DNA of 64,000 nt from Hormoscilla sp. GUM202 (lineage in GTDB: Bacteria; Cyanobacteriota; Cyanobacteriia; Cyanobacteriales; Desertifilaceae). The notes under the pieces were generated by a model. It ran no database searches and was not told the origin of the DNA. It saw nothing but the letters and a program-made list of their open reading frames with translations. The stretch is from the NCBI GenBank assembly GCA_005518205.2, contig RFFC02000003.1, forward strand, positions 154,248 through 218,247, in the 5' to 3' direction. The position numbers and the translations under genes were made by a program. This document shows positions 43,940 to 54,574 of this stretch, piece after piece; the first letter of the stretch is position 1; each line of letters begins with the position of its first letter.

Positions 43940-44962
43940 CAGCATTTATCATAAAGATGAGGTACAATAGTGAGGTCAGCAGTAGAACCCTCGAAAACCA
44001 TGAAGCCCTATTCAGTTGATCTCCGCCAGAAAATTATAGAAACCTATGAAAATGAGGAGATATCACAAAGACAACTAGCCAAAAGATTCCGAGTAGCATT
44101 CAGTTTCGTTATCAAAATTCTCAAGCAGTACCGGTCCACTGGCAACTTGAAGCCGGGTATTAGCACCGGTCGTCCCCTCAAGCTCAACCAGTCCCAACAG
44201 GAAAAGCTCAAAGTTTTAGTAGAGGAAAATAATGATTGGACATTGTCAGAATATCAGTCAGAATTAGAAAAACAGACGGAGGTAAAAGTCAGCCGTTCCA
44301 CAATAGACAGAATGATTAAACGGTCGGGATTGACCGTAAAAAAAAAGGCATTACATCCGACGGAAAAGAGAAGTTCTCGAGTTCAGCAGTTAAGGTTAGA
44401 CTACTGGAAAGAGATAGAAGGAATTGAGCCTACTGACCTCATTTTTCTGGATGAATCGGGCTGCAACCTGGCTTTAACACGGATGTATGCCCGCTCACAA
44501 TGTGGTCTGAGAGCTTATGGAAGTAAACCCAGTAAGCGAGGACAAAATGTTTCAATAGTTGGGGCAGTTAGTCTCAATGGGATAGTGAGTTCATTGAATA
44601 TTTTAGGTGCTTATGATAGCTTAACATTTGAGGCATTTGTGATTCGACACTTAGTGCCAAAGCTGTGGAAAGGAGCTTGTGTTGTGATGGACAACTGTAC
44701 AATTCATAAGGGAGATGTAATCCGACAAGCTATTGAAAAAGTGGGGGCGCGGTTAGTCTATCTTCCTCCTTATTCGCCAGACTTCTCTCCAATTGAAAAT
44801 ATTTGGTCAAAGCTGAAGAGTTATCTCAAGAAACTAGAAGCCAGAACCTATCGGGCCTTAGTAGATGGCATTCAGGAGGGCTTTGCTACCATCAACCTGC
44901 AAGATATCCACAACTGGTTCACCCACTGTTGCTACTGTACCTCACCATTTTGATAAATGCTA
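43940..44962 (+). mobile_element. IS630-family element, tandem copy 2 (1023 bp)
   Basis: Exact repeat of 42915-43937 in the same orientation, separated only by one TA and followed by TA at 44963-44964. Period 1025 bp. Confidence 0.93.
44000..44953 (+). CDS. IS630-family transposase, copy 2
   Basis: The translation is identical to copy 1 over all 317 residues, with the same start context (GAAAACCATGAAGCCC). Identity down to flanking bases shows the duplication is very recent or is maintained by gene conversion. Confidence 0.95.
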   Translation: MKPYSVDLRQKIIETYENEEISQRQLAKRFRVAFSFVIKILKQYRSTGNLKPGISTGRPLKLNQSQQEKLKVLVEENNDWTLSEYQSELEKQTEVKVSRSTIDRMIKRSGLTVKKKALHPTEKRSSRVQQLRLDYWKEIEGIEPTDLIFLDESGCNLALTRMYARSQCGLRAYGSKPSKRGQNVSIVGAVSLNGIVSSLNILGAYDSLTFEAFVIRHLVPKLWKGACVVMDNCTIHKGDVIRQAIEKVGARLVYLPPYSPDFSPIENIWSKLKSYLKKLEARTYRALVDGIQEGFATINLQDIHNWFTHCCYCTSPF

Positions 44963-45671
44963 TAAATCTTTTTCTTTTTTTCTTCGTCCTGCTACTAAAT
45001 TTTCTCTGGTTCCCCGTTTCCCTTGTTTTTCTCCATTTTTTACCTTTTTTCGACCATCCATAAATACAAGACTGAATATCCTCAAACCCTGACTCATCAA
45101 TGAATACAAGACTTTCACTTCCATACATTTTGATAAGGCAAAATTCTATAATACTTTATTCTTTCTTCTCTGTTTCTTTCTCGATACCGGAGTTCTTTTT
45201 TTTTTCGGGTAATTTGTATTTTGTTGAGTGCATACCAGATAGCAGTCGGGTGGACTCCAAATTTTTTAGCTCTCTCTATCAATTTGGCATCAGGATTTTC
45301 TTGGACATCTTTTTCTAATGCTTTCCAATCCAGTTTTCTCTGACGTCGTTCCACCTTGGTTGGCTCTAGGTTTTGACGATTTAACCATCTGTATATAGTG
45401 GCTCGTCCTATTCCAAAAATTTTCGCTGCCTTCGTAATGGAGCCACCATTCTCTAGATAAGTTATAACTTTTTGCCTTAAGTCTAGACTGTACGACATTG
45501 TTATCAATCCTTAAAAATATCCTCTTTTTATTTTAGCTTACTTCTGTCTCGTTTTTAATTAAAATAACAATAAATCTTCTGTTAATTTCCAGATTTTTCC
45601 CGAACAGCGGAGGGTTCCCGGAGCGTACAGTCTCAACAACGGACGATCGCCCTTTACCGGTCCATCCGGCA

Positions 45672-46103
45672 TCAAGCAGTAACGGTATATTCTGTATACA
45701 GAACCTGATATTCCGATCGTCCTTCCAGGTATTGCAGCAACTGACGAAGATGGTCTTTCTGGAGTTGCAAAGGTTGTTTGTCGGGCTGAGGTATCCAGTT
45801 GAGGGGCGGCAGCTTTTCCCTCATCACCGCGACGATCTGCTCAATCCTAATATTACCAGTAATCTTAAAAGACTTGAAGGGCGAACCCTCTTGAGGGAGA
45901 ACAGTCTTGCCATCACGGAGATAGGGACGGGGTGCCAGAAAGGAGGGACACAAGCAAAACACCTTACCAGAAGTGGCCTTTTCCAGCAGCAGCAAGTGAC
46001 CGGCGCGACCCTGCTCAACTTCAAAGCGAATGTTGCTCCCCAGACGCACACAGTCTTGGTAAGGACTCCACATATTCAGGTTGTTAGCAATTACCGGACC
46101 CAT
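45672..46103 (-). CDS. DUF4384-like domain protein, last gene of a CHAT/CHASE2 operon
   Basis: The 143-residue frame from ATG 46103 contains LGSNIRFEVEQGRAGHLLLLEKATSG with CLCPSFLAPRPYLRDGK, a layout resembling DUF4384 (a beta-rich domain found with caspase-like and CHAT proteases). The frame is open upstream to about 46234 (RSLERRETVFPKWGENSALEQLW) without an ATG, so an alternative start cannot be excluded. It begins directly after the adenylate cyclase stop on the same strand. Function unknown; possibly part of a cell-death or signalling complex. Confidence 0.65.
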   Translation of the reverse strand: MGPVIANNLNMWSPYQDCVRLGSNIRFEVEQGRAGHLLLLEKATSGKVFCLCPSFLAPRPYLRDGKTVLPQEGSPFKSFKITGNIRIEQIVAVMREKLPPLNWIPQPDKQPLQLQKDHLRQLLQYLEGRSEYQVLYTEYTVTA

Positions 46104-46235
46104 TTTCTTGGTGGGACGCGCCCAATCTACTAACTGCTGCCAAAGTTGTTCCAGAGCAGAGTTTTCACCCCATTTAGGAAAGACAGTTTCCCGCCGCTCT
46201 AGTGACCTGGGTCTCCCCGTGTAAATTGTGCGACA

Positions 46236-48537
46236 TTACTTTAACGATCTATAGAGTTTCTCAAACATCGCCTGGATATCGGGAGGTTTAGCGGTGAAAT
46301 AAATGTAAAAATCGCCCTTCTCCTCCGCTTCTTTTTCCGTGACCTTAGCATAGATATCTTCGCTGACAGACCCGGTATTGGTAACCAAATTCAGCTTGAT
46401 ATTGGACATGGGAGAGACAACCACAGGGTCTCCTGTGGGATCGCATTTCACCAAACCATCCGATTCCGAAAGCTGAACTAAACTTCCTGGGAAGCTGCTG
46501 TCACCGACATTCTTGCCATCCAGAAGGGCGTATTGGAGGGCTAGGTCGGACTCTAGACATTTAAATACCTCTTCTTTCTTAGGCAGAAACATATTATAAT
46601 CACCCTCGATCCCGCCAATATCATAGATGGTAATTTCATTCTTAACCCCTTTCGGTTTGACCTGCTTTTCGGAATTTACCTTAATAATAGAGGGGTCAGC
46701 ATCATGCAATGTCGGCTCGGAAATCAGAATTTGTCCCCCGGTAGTATAGGATTCGATCCGGTAAGTCAAGTTTACCTGAGAGCCTACTACACCGTACTTA
46801 GTCCGCTTCTCGGAACCAATATTTCCCACCACCACTTCGCCAGTATTGATGCCAATGCCCATTAGCAGAGGTGCATATCCCCACTCTTTCATCTCTTCGT
46901 TCACTTTGACCATCGCTAACTGCATGGCTATGGCACAGGCGATCGCCCTCTGTGGGTCATCATCTCTAGCGGTGGGAGCACCAAAGAGCACCAAAATCCC
47001 ATCCCCCATGAATTCATCGATCGTCCCCTGGTAGGATGTAATGGCATCTGCCATATAGGATAGATAGAAATTAAGAATGTTTACCACCTCTTCGGGGGGC
47101 AATCTTTCCGATGTAGCGGTGAAACCTCTTAAATCAGAGGTAAGGATAGTTATTTTCCGGCGTTCGCCACCCATTTTCAAGCCTTCGGGGTTTTCCAGCA
47201 AGTTGGCAACCACTTCATCAGTCAGGTAACGCCCAAAGGTCTTGCGAATCTTTCCCGCGCTGTTGGCAATGTAACTTGTGACTGCGATCGCAGAACCAGC
47301 GATCGCGACCAAGGGGGGCACCACTGGGAGCCACCAACCTGCCAAGAAAGCCCAATAGGTGGTACCCGACAGCACGCCGATCGAGATCATTCCCGCACTC
47401 ACCCTTTGCAAGTGGAGCCGCGTGCTACCACGCAATATCCAAGTTAGGCTAGCACCAACAAAAGACCAGAGTAGAATCCACAGCCACTCTATTGGTTCCG
47501 ACCAACTCCGGAACAGGGCCCGTGAGTCTAGGGCTGCACTGATGATTTGACTGGTAATATTGCCATGGATCTCTACTCCTGACATCGGCCTGGGGAGCAT
47601 CAGGGGATTGCCACTGTAGGGACTATAGAACAAATCGTTAAAACTCTCCCCCACTGCGCCAATCAAGATTATCCGATCGCGCCCCCAATCGGGCGGTACT
47701 TTCTCTTCTAGGATATCCGTCATCGAGACCATTTCAAAATGTTCGATCGGTCCCCGGTAGTTCAACAATAGCTGAAATCCACGGGCATCCGCTCGCACGT
47801 AGCCACCGTCATTAGCTTCAAAGGGAGTGAATACCTGCTTGCCTAACTTAAATCTTGCCCCATCTAGATCCTCGGCGATAATCCCTTCTGTTTCCAGATA
47901 TAGCAATGCCAGATAGAACCCGAAGCTGAAAACTGTTTCTCCACCACTGGTCATGTACAGATAGTTTCGCCGGACCCTGCTATCTGCATCAACTATCAGG
48001 TCATTTGCACCTACTTGCCCCTTCTCCTTTAGGACTGGAGACGGCCCTACCACTTCCCGGGGGCTAGAGCCCACCACTTTCTGGATCCCAACTATGTTAG
48101 GGCTTTCAGCAAATATCTGGACCAATTCCTGATGACCTGGTTCTACTGGCAGGTCGCGATATATATCTAGCCCGATCGCCCGGGGCTGCATTTCCTGCAA
48201 TTTTGCTAGCAACTGGGCATATACACCATCGGGAATAATCACCTGCCCTATTTTTTGGACATCTATATCATCTATGCCCACTATCGCGATTCTTTCGTCC
48301 CGGGGTGCTTGGGGTCGCCAACGCATATAAGTAGTTAGACAAAAATAATTGCACATAGCCATGGGCGACATGCTCCGGATATGTGCAATTATTTTTGTCT
48401 AACTACTTAACTGCTCCCGTCACCGACGGAGCTGTTATCCACACGCAGCGTTCCGACCAAAATAGCTTGTCCAGTCGCTTAAGGCGGAGCCAAAAATCTT
48501 TTACCCTGCCCCGACCTGATTTTAAGATTGCCCACAT
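46236..48537 (-). pseudogene. CHASE2 sensor-adenylate/guanylate cyclase, 5' end broken by a MITE
   Basis: From MRWRPQAPRDERIAIVGIDD the frame has a CHASE2 domain (to about residue 280), transmembrane segments (WILLWSFVGASLTWIL and a following pair) and a class III cyclase domain (ILTSDLRGFTATSE, DEFMGDGILVLFGAP, GINTGEVVVGNIGS). A long C-terminal tail follows. The natural start is probably ATG 48537 (MWAILKSGRGRVKDFWL), overlapping the DUF928 stop. The MITE at 48330-48407 puts a stop in this frame, and part of the CHASE2 N-terminal region is also missing. A frame starting inside the MITE (48371) could give a shortened protein lacking the first membrane helix. Confidence 0.85.
48330..48407. 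mobile_element. Palindromic IS630-type MITE, 78 bp
   Basis: The sequence is a near-perfect palindrome: AGTAGTTAGACAAAAATAAT at one end and its complement at the other, with CCATGGGCGACATGC near the centre, flanked by TA. It matches the right part of the 41562-41661 MITE. Confidence 0.88.
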
Positions 48538-49385
48538 ATCAATTTTTCTGCATCATTGACAGCTGCATCATTTGGCGATGGTTGTGCTGAGCATTCTAAC
48601 AACGGTTCGGAAGCTATTTCTTGCAGATGTTCTACTGAGATCAATAGCTCTTGCCATTCTCCTGGTTCTGACCTGCGCAACTGTTCTGTCAGCTTCAGAG
48701 TTTCGTGCCATATCAACTCATCTGCATATATTTGAGCATGCTGTTCCGGTTCAGCTTTTTCTAGCTTCCTATTCAGTTCTGGACTCAGTTGCATGCGCCG
48801 CAACCACCCTTCCACAAACGCATCCTGTTCGGGATCCGCCTGGTTGCAATAGATTGCAAACTGCCACAGATAATCCTGACCGATTTCCAGAGCCGCGTTT
48901 TTCGGGATATTCAGTTTATATATGCCAGAATTGTTCCCTGGCAGTTCCAATTCTGCCAGGTAAACTATCTTCCCTTGTTCCTCTGCTATCAAAAATTCTC
49001 CCTCAACAGTAGTTGCTTCATCTGTTATTTTGGGAACGTACACATATATCGTTGGATTTGGGTCGATCGTGGTCTCCACCCGCTCGGGATTCGATGTCGG
49101 CATCAATGCCATCAGGGGCATTTTGTTCTGGGCCAGTTCGCAAGCTTCGTTCCCACCGCGCGAGCCTCCCCCTACTGTTACACTGGTTGCCCCTCGGTCT
49201 TCCGTCTTAGGAAATTTCACTGCCACCCGTTCTGGGTTTGACTCTGCCAGCAGCTGTGACGGCAAGCCCGCAGCGACTGCAACTGCGGTTGAGAGCAGGA
49301 ATGTAAGGATACCCCTTGACCGTTTATATTTTGATGTCCCCATGTTCTCGATCCCTCTTACTTGATTGAACTTACTAGCCCCCAC
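48522..49385 (-). CDS. DUF928 protein, secreted or periplasmic
   Basis: This is a 287-residue protein. A signal-peptide-like segment (GILTFLLSTAVAVAAGLPSQLLAES at about 26-50, given here by position only as a hydrophobic run) is followed by the DUF928 core (NPTIYVYVPK, AELELPGNNSGIYKLNIP, YLWQFAIYC, VEGWLRR). DUF928 genes regularly neighbour CHAT and CHASE2 genes in cyanobacteria. An internal start MGTSKYKRSRG at residue 15 is possible. The stop overlaps the likely natural start of the cyclase gene by 16 bases, indicating translational coupling. Confidence 0.82.
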   Translation of the reverse strand: MGASKFNQVRGIENMGTSKYKRSRGILTFLLSTAVAVAAGLPSQLLAESNPERVAVKFPKTEDRGATSVTVGGGSRGGNEACELAQNKMPLMALMPTSNPERVETTIDPNPTIYVYVPKITDEATTVEGEFLIAEEQGKIVYLAELELPGNNSGIYKLNIPKNAALEIGQDYLWQFAIYCNQADPEQDAFVEGWLRRMQLSPELNRKLEKAEPEQHAQIYADELIWHETLKLTEQLRRSEPGEWQELLISVEHLQEIASEPLLECSAQPSPNDAAVNDAEKLICGQS

Positions 49386-49513
49386 CTCTACTTTCTGGGG
49401 CGCTACGCCCTATTTTTGGCGCGTTTCACGCCTACACTTCCTCCTACTAATGTAATTTCAAATGCCACTGACTACTTTTCGGTTTATAACCCACCGTGCG
49501 AGCACTTATTTTC

Positions 49514-51953
49514 TCACCAGGGGCTACTAATCATGGTAAATGCTGCCCAATAGTAGGGATGTCGTAGATTTTCGTTCCCCAGTTTTGCCAGTGCTGGTGG
49601 CAGGGACAGGCCCCGGTTAGAACCTCGTAACTCACCTCCTTCCAAACGGACTTTTCCCTCGATCATGGCTATTTGGGCCTGCCGCAGGGCCTCGGCTTTG
49701 ATGGGTGCTGTCTGCAAATGCTGATAAAATTCCGTCATCAGCGCTAAAGTCCCGGCATTGCTGACCTGCCAAAGACTGGCTATGGCTGACTTGACACCTG
49801 CCTGTAGCGCTAACCCGGCAAAGCCTAATTCGGCATCTTTATCCCCCACCGCCGTTTTACAGGCACTGAGCACTAATAACTCGATCGGCGTTCTGTTCCA
49901 GTCGATCGATCTCATTCGATCTAATTTTAGCTTACTGTCCCAAAACTGAATGAAGGAGTTGCTTGGTGCCCCGGGTTGAAACTCGGCATGGGTGGCCAGG
50001 TGAACAATTTTATAGTCCTGGGAGGCCAGTTGGGCCTTGAGATTCTGTAGAGTGAAGGTTTCGTTGAGGAAAACTTTTCCCTGCCATAGTTCCTGGGCGA
50101 TCGTTTTTATTTCTACCGGCACAGCTGGCAAGGGATTCAGGTCAGTAAATTCCGATGCTCCCATCGCTAGCACCGGTGAATTTTGTAGCCCTACGTAGTC
50201 CTTCTCAATCAGGTTGAAGGCGGGAATCCTTGAGATGCTGTAGTTTTCCACCAGAAAATCCTTTCCATCATGTAATACTGCCAGTGGTACAGTGCGCAGA
50301 CCACCTCCCAGGCAAAACAGCAGGGTATCTATGTTTTCGTGCGATTCGTTCAGGTATAAGCTGAAAAACCAGTGAAAGCCTGGCTGGTCCCATTAGCCAG
50401 TAACTTTGGTACCATGGGGGTCCAAATCCCCCCCTCCAAGTACGGGAGAGACACCGGTCCTTAATGCTGCGGAGTGACATCACTGCGGTGTGAAGCAAGG
50501 ACTCAAATGTAGGAGAACTGGCAGCTATCGCCGGTAAATCCGCTAAGGAAAGATGCTCATGGCTAGAAAAGCGAACCTATTTAAGCCTCGTTAAGATGAA
50601 CCAGCGCAATAAGGCTGTATCGCTGGCCCAAAAGGGAAATGGTAGTTAGTGTTAGTCTTGTCTTCTGGCTAACAACGTGCTCAAAGAACTCCCGGGGTAT
50701 TGTAGGGGCCTAAAAGCATCAATAATGGTATCAAGGAACGAAATAACCTCCTGTGTGCTGTCTCCGGGTGGGTAGGAAGGGAGGGAGACAAGTTAGATGA
50801 TAAGCGAAAGCCACAGGGGGGGGGATGTCCTAAAAAGCCAATGCCCGAGGTAACGCTCGAGGATATGCTGACATAGGACGGATATGGTAAGAAGTCTTGG
50901 GAGAAAGTAACCCTAAACATGATACAGAGCCGGAGGAGAAATCCGAAAGGTAAATATAATGGACTAAAGCCCTGACCAGGTAAAAACTAGCGCATTCCTA
51001 TTTTATAGGGATTCATGTTAATAAAGAGTGGCACTCATGGGTTTGGCAGTTCTCCCGTCACGAACCGCCCGGGTTAGGCATAAATTTAGTCAATTACGAC
51101 CACCAGAAGGGGAGAAATTTCATGGGACAAGGCCAGAAAGGAGTAATCCAATCAACGGCTACCAGTGACATCGGCTTACCAACCAGTAGCCGACTGCGGT
51201 GAAAGTCGCAAGTCCGGTTCCGAATGGGAGGGTTGAGAGGAGACTCTCAGCTCGACCCCGACCAGCTTCCAGTTTTTCTGCGATCGGAGCCACCATCCAT
51301 CGATATAGTTGCTGGGCTAGTTGCAGGTAGGCGTTAGTGCCGATTTTTCTGGGATTGGCGACTGCACGGCGCAACCTTTTAACTGTCCGTAGCAGAGCCC
51401 GGGAATTAGCGCTTTGGATGTCCCAGGCAACTGGTTTGCTGCCAGGGGTGCTCAACATCATTCTCAGTTGTACTGGTTTGCTGCTAGGGGTGCTCAACGT
51501 CAGTCCCAGTTGTTCGGGTTGGGGAATTGCCCAGATGACTGCTGGCTTTTTGCCAGTTTGGATACCCAGAAGCGACAGCTTGATGGCTATCTGGTCAGGG
51601 GTCATCGATCTCTCTGCCAGGTTGGCCCCAAAGTAATTCTCGTACTGTCCTTCCAATTTTGGCTCGATCTGTGTTACACACTTAACAGCATCTTCTGGAC
51701 TAAGCCTGGTTATAGATAGTGTTTCCCAGAAAGCACCGCCCGATCTATTCCCTGGGGTAATCGAGCGGGCGATCGGGCTCGATAATACCGCCGCCAACAG
51801 CAAAGCCACAAATACGCCTCTTTGCCATCTTCTGGGCTTCGCTGGGAAAGATTTTACCTTCTGAACATCTGCTAGTATTGAAGTAATTATTCTTGTTACT
51901 GATTTCATTTGCTTTACTATTCCTTTTACATTAAGCTGTCGCTCATCCCTCAC
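49514..51953 (-). pseudogene. CHAT-domain protease gene split by an antisense group II intron
   Basis: The 5' part 51953-51264 encodes a membrane-anchored N-terminus (RGVFVALLLAAVLSSPIA) and a linker to IAEKLEA. The 3' part 50338-49514 continues ENIDTLLFCLGGGLRTVPLA, the CHAT core, with catalytic histidine KIVHLATHAEF and cysteine LLVLSACKTAVG, ending YYWAAFTMI. Removing 50339-51263 joins them exactly in frame (LEA|ENIDTLLF). The intron lies on the opposite strand, so it cannot splice from this mRNA and the gene is inactivated. It heads the DUF928/cyclase/DUF4384 operon. Confidence 0.92.
50339..51263 (+). mobile_element. ORF-less group II intron in antisense orientation (925 nt)
   Basis: It starts GTGCGATTCG at 50339. 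Domain V is AGCCGACTGCGGTGAAAGTC with CAAGTCCGGTTCC at about 51187-51222. Domain VI is GGGTTGAGAGGAGACTCTCA and then GCTCGACCC. Both borders are fixed by restoration of the CHAT frame on the other strand, and the 3' end pattern (CCCCGACC) confirms the border placement in ppa. Confidence 0.94.
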
Positions 51954-51959
51954 TGCCTA

Positions 51960-52333
51960 TTTGGGCTGGAGAGCCAATCGTGGCAACCCTCTAAACCATA
52001 AGCATTTCCCAGAATCGCCATTTTTGACTAGGCAATTAAATGCATCACAGCTTAATTATCTTTTTATTCTCCGCAAGTCTAGCTTAAAAATGCTATTATT
52101 GTCAAGTTGCCTTGGGAAATTATCAAAACTTCTGAAGCTAGATATTGCTTTGGTCAATCTATGATAACTACTCTGCTTCGCCATCCATCCCCCAAACTAT
52201 CCTTAATTAAAAAATGATGCTTGAACTGTTGCTGTAGCGTGTGTGCGCAGCGCAATCGCGGGCTAAGGTTTTGGTGAAATCGGGAAGCTGTGAGTGGTGA
52301 TGGGATTAAGGAGTCAGAATTATGAATGAAATA
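51960..52333. other. Intergenic region upstream of the CHAT operon
   Basis: No gene is recognised. The CHAT promoter should be here. A short open frame at 51961-52164 has no family resemblance. Confidence 0.4.
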
Positions 52334-53070
52334 TGTTGCACATTTTTGGGATGATAGCAGCCAATGGTTGAAAATTGCACTTTGGCACTTTGGCTAGGGC
52401 GTGTCATCAATTAAGCCAGACGACAGCGGCAGCGAGGTAGATAGCACCTAAGAAATTGCGAGCAGTTTTATCGTAGCGTGTCGCAATGGCCCTGTATTGC
52501 TTGAGTTTTTGGAAAAAATTTTCGATGATATGCCGCCACTTGTACATATCTTCATCATATTTTCTCTGCTCTGTGCGGTTGCTTTTTGGGGGAATGACAG
52601 CCAAGCAATCCGCCTCAAAGAGGCGGTCAAGAACACGTTCGGCCGCATCATAAGCTTTATCAGCAAGCAGCGCACCGATCTCATGAATGTTATTTAACAG
52701 CACGTCAGCTCCTTGTAAATCGTGGGCTTGGCCAGGAGTAAGATGAAATCCTGTGGGATTGCCCAAGGCATCGCAAGTGGCATGAATCTTTGTCGATAGT
52801 CCTCCTTTGCTACGGCCTATTGCTTGGGTTTCGCACGTATCGAGTCGGGTGTTTTTTTTTGGCACCAGCACTGTGTTGATGGGCACGCACAATAGTGGCA
52901 TCAATGGCGGCATATTCGTTGTCTGCGTCTGAGGCTAAAACATCGAAAACCTGCTTCCAAACCCCCTTTTGAGACCAACGAGGCGGGTATGAATGACCCG
53001 AAAATCGCCAAAACGTTCTGGTAAATCCCGCCAGGGAATTCCCGTTCGATAGCGATATAACACGGCTTCA

Positions 53071-54428
53071 ACGTGAGTTCGACGGACTTTAAACGCTGTA
53101 AGTCTTGCCAGTCCTAACTTCTGGAATATCCAGCTAGGAACTTTATTATCAATAATCAAATACTAATGAGAATTATATGCAACTAGCAGCGATTGTTGAA
53201 AACAGCAGGTGCCAACGTAGTGGCCAAGCAGAATTTTTGGTTTGAGTTCTTGGACTTGTGCCGCCTGCCTGCCGGTCTCGGATGACCAGAGTCGGGCGAT
53301 CGAGCGTGATTGTTTTGCCCAAAAAGAAAGCACCAAACCTATAATAAAGATAGTTCTCACGAGGTTTGGTGTTATGGAAATTAAAAGTCGTCTTGATATT
53401 ACTCAAATTTTTTGCGACGTGGATGATTTTTATCAAAACTTTGAATACTACTGGCAGCAGCAACCTCAGTTGACGGCGATCGCCGGTGAAAAAATCTGCC
53501 GTTCAAGAATGAGTTTGAGTGAAATCATGACCATTGCAATTGCGTTTCACGGTTCTGGCTTTAGAACATTTAAGGAGTTTTATACTCTACAAGTAATCCC
53601 CCACTGGCGTAAAGCTTTTCCAAATTTAGTCAGCTACAGTCGTTTCGTAGAATTAATGCCTTGGTCATTAATGTTATTGTGCTGTTTTATACGGACGAGA
53701 CGTGGCCAAATTACTGGCATTAGTTTCGTAGATTCGACTCCAATTGAAGTCTGTCATCCTTGCCGTTCCAAGTCTCATAAAGTCTTTAAGGGTTTAGTGG
53801 GTTGGGGTAAAAATTCTATGGGATGGCACTACGGTTTCAAGTTGCATTTAATTATTAATGACCAAGGAGAACTACTCGCATTCAAGCTCACACCTGGCAA
53901 TGTTGACGATCGTAAACCGGTTCCTGACTTGACTAAAGATTTGATAGGTAAACTGTTTGGCGAGCGCGGATATATTTCCCAAGAATTCTTTGAAAAATTA
54001 TACGCGCAAGGTTTACAACTGATTACCAGACGAAAAATATGAAACAAAAATTAATTAAGTTAATAGACAAAATATTATTGCGTAAAAGAGCTTTAATTGA
54101 AACAGTTAATGACCAACTAAAGAACATCTTTCAAATCGAACATTCTCGCCACAGAAGTGTGTGGAATTTTTTGGTTAATATGTTAGCTGGATTAACAGCT
54201 TACACCTATTTACCTAAAAAACCATCCCTCGACTTAATGCCAAAAGGCTTACCGGCTCTACCGATGGCTGTTTTTTAAATCTTCTAGAGAACGCTCGGGA
54301 GACTGGCTCGGGATATGGATATTTTTGCTTTTTCGCGACTAGAGCCCATGGGTCGCGGGTTAGTTAGGTGGCTGACAACTGACAACTGACAACTGACAAC
54401 TGACAACTGACAACTGTCGAACTGACGT
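53071..54428 (+). mobile_element. Element carrying an IS982 transposase, inserted in the IS5 transposase
   Basis: Ends ACGTGAGTTCGAC and (complement) ACGTCAGTTCGAC are flanked by GGCTTCA(AC) at 53064-53072 and 54429-54437. Removing it restores LFVEAVLYRYR in the IS5 transposase. The interior has the transposase at 53373-54278 and a run of GACAACT heptamers at 54370-54417. Confidence 0.8.
53373..54278 (+). pseudogene. IS982-family transposase with a frameshift
   Basis: From MEIKSRLDITQIFCDVDDFY the frame has the IS982 DDE core (FVDSTPIEVCHPCR, GWHYGFKLHLIIND, GERGYISQEF) and ends prematurely at TRRKI. The remaining [20 protein letters not shown] with [19 protein letters not shown] lies in the next frame, with the break in an A-run near 54035. 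One base would restore it. It could be a lesion or a slippage site. Upstream ATG 53242 adds unrelated residues and is not the start. Confidence 0.85.
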
Positions 54429-54574
54429 GGCTTCAACAAATAATCGATTGTCTTTGGCCTCCGTGCCGGGGTCCCCCTCTTTACCCGGTAAGAGGTGTTT
54501 GATCCTTTCCCACTGATCCTCTCGCAAGCCATAGCGTTTCATCTCATGCCCACCTTGTTATTACTGGATATCTA

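Larger units (their letters stand above)
42601..45507 (-). pseudogene. Older IS630-family transposase, split and frameshifted
   Basis: The N-terminal part is 45115-45507 (SYSLDLRQKVITYLENGGSI, HTH FGIGRATIYRWLN), continuing in another frame at 44965-45128 (FIDESGFEDI). The C-terminal part is at 42610-42912 (IMDNAPIHRKNVI, PKYSPDLNDIEHDF). The tandem IS630 pair at 42915-44962 separates them. Even without the pair a frameshift remains, so this element was already degenerate. Confidence 0.85.

Noticed and set aside
51933..51950. Motif TAAGCTGTCG..CATC, also at 63783 and similar at 7829
   Set aside because: Only about 15 bases are shared and no element structure surrounds them; recorded but not interpreted.
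53242..53372. N-terminal extension of the IS982 transposase
   Set aside because: The family starts at MEIKSRLDI; the upstream residues come from non-coding element sequence.
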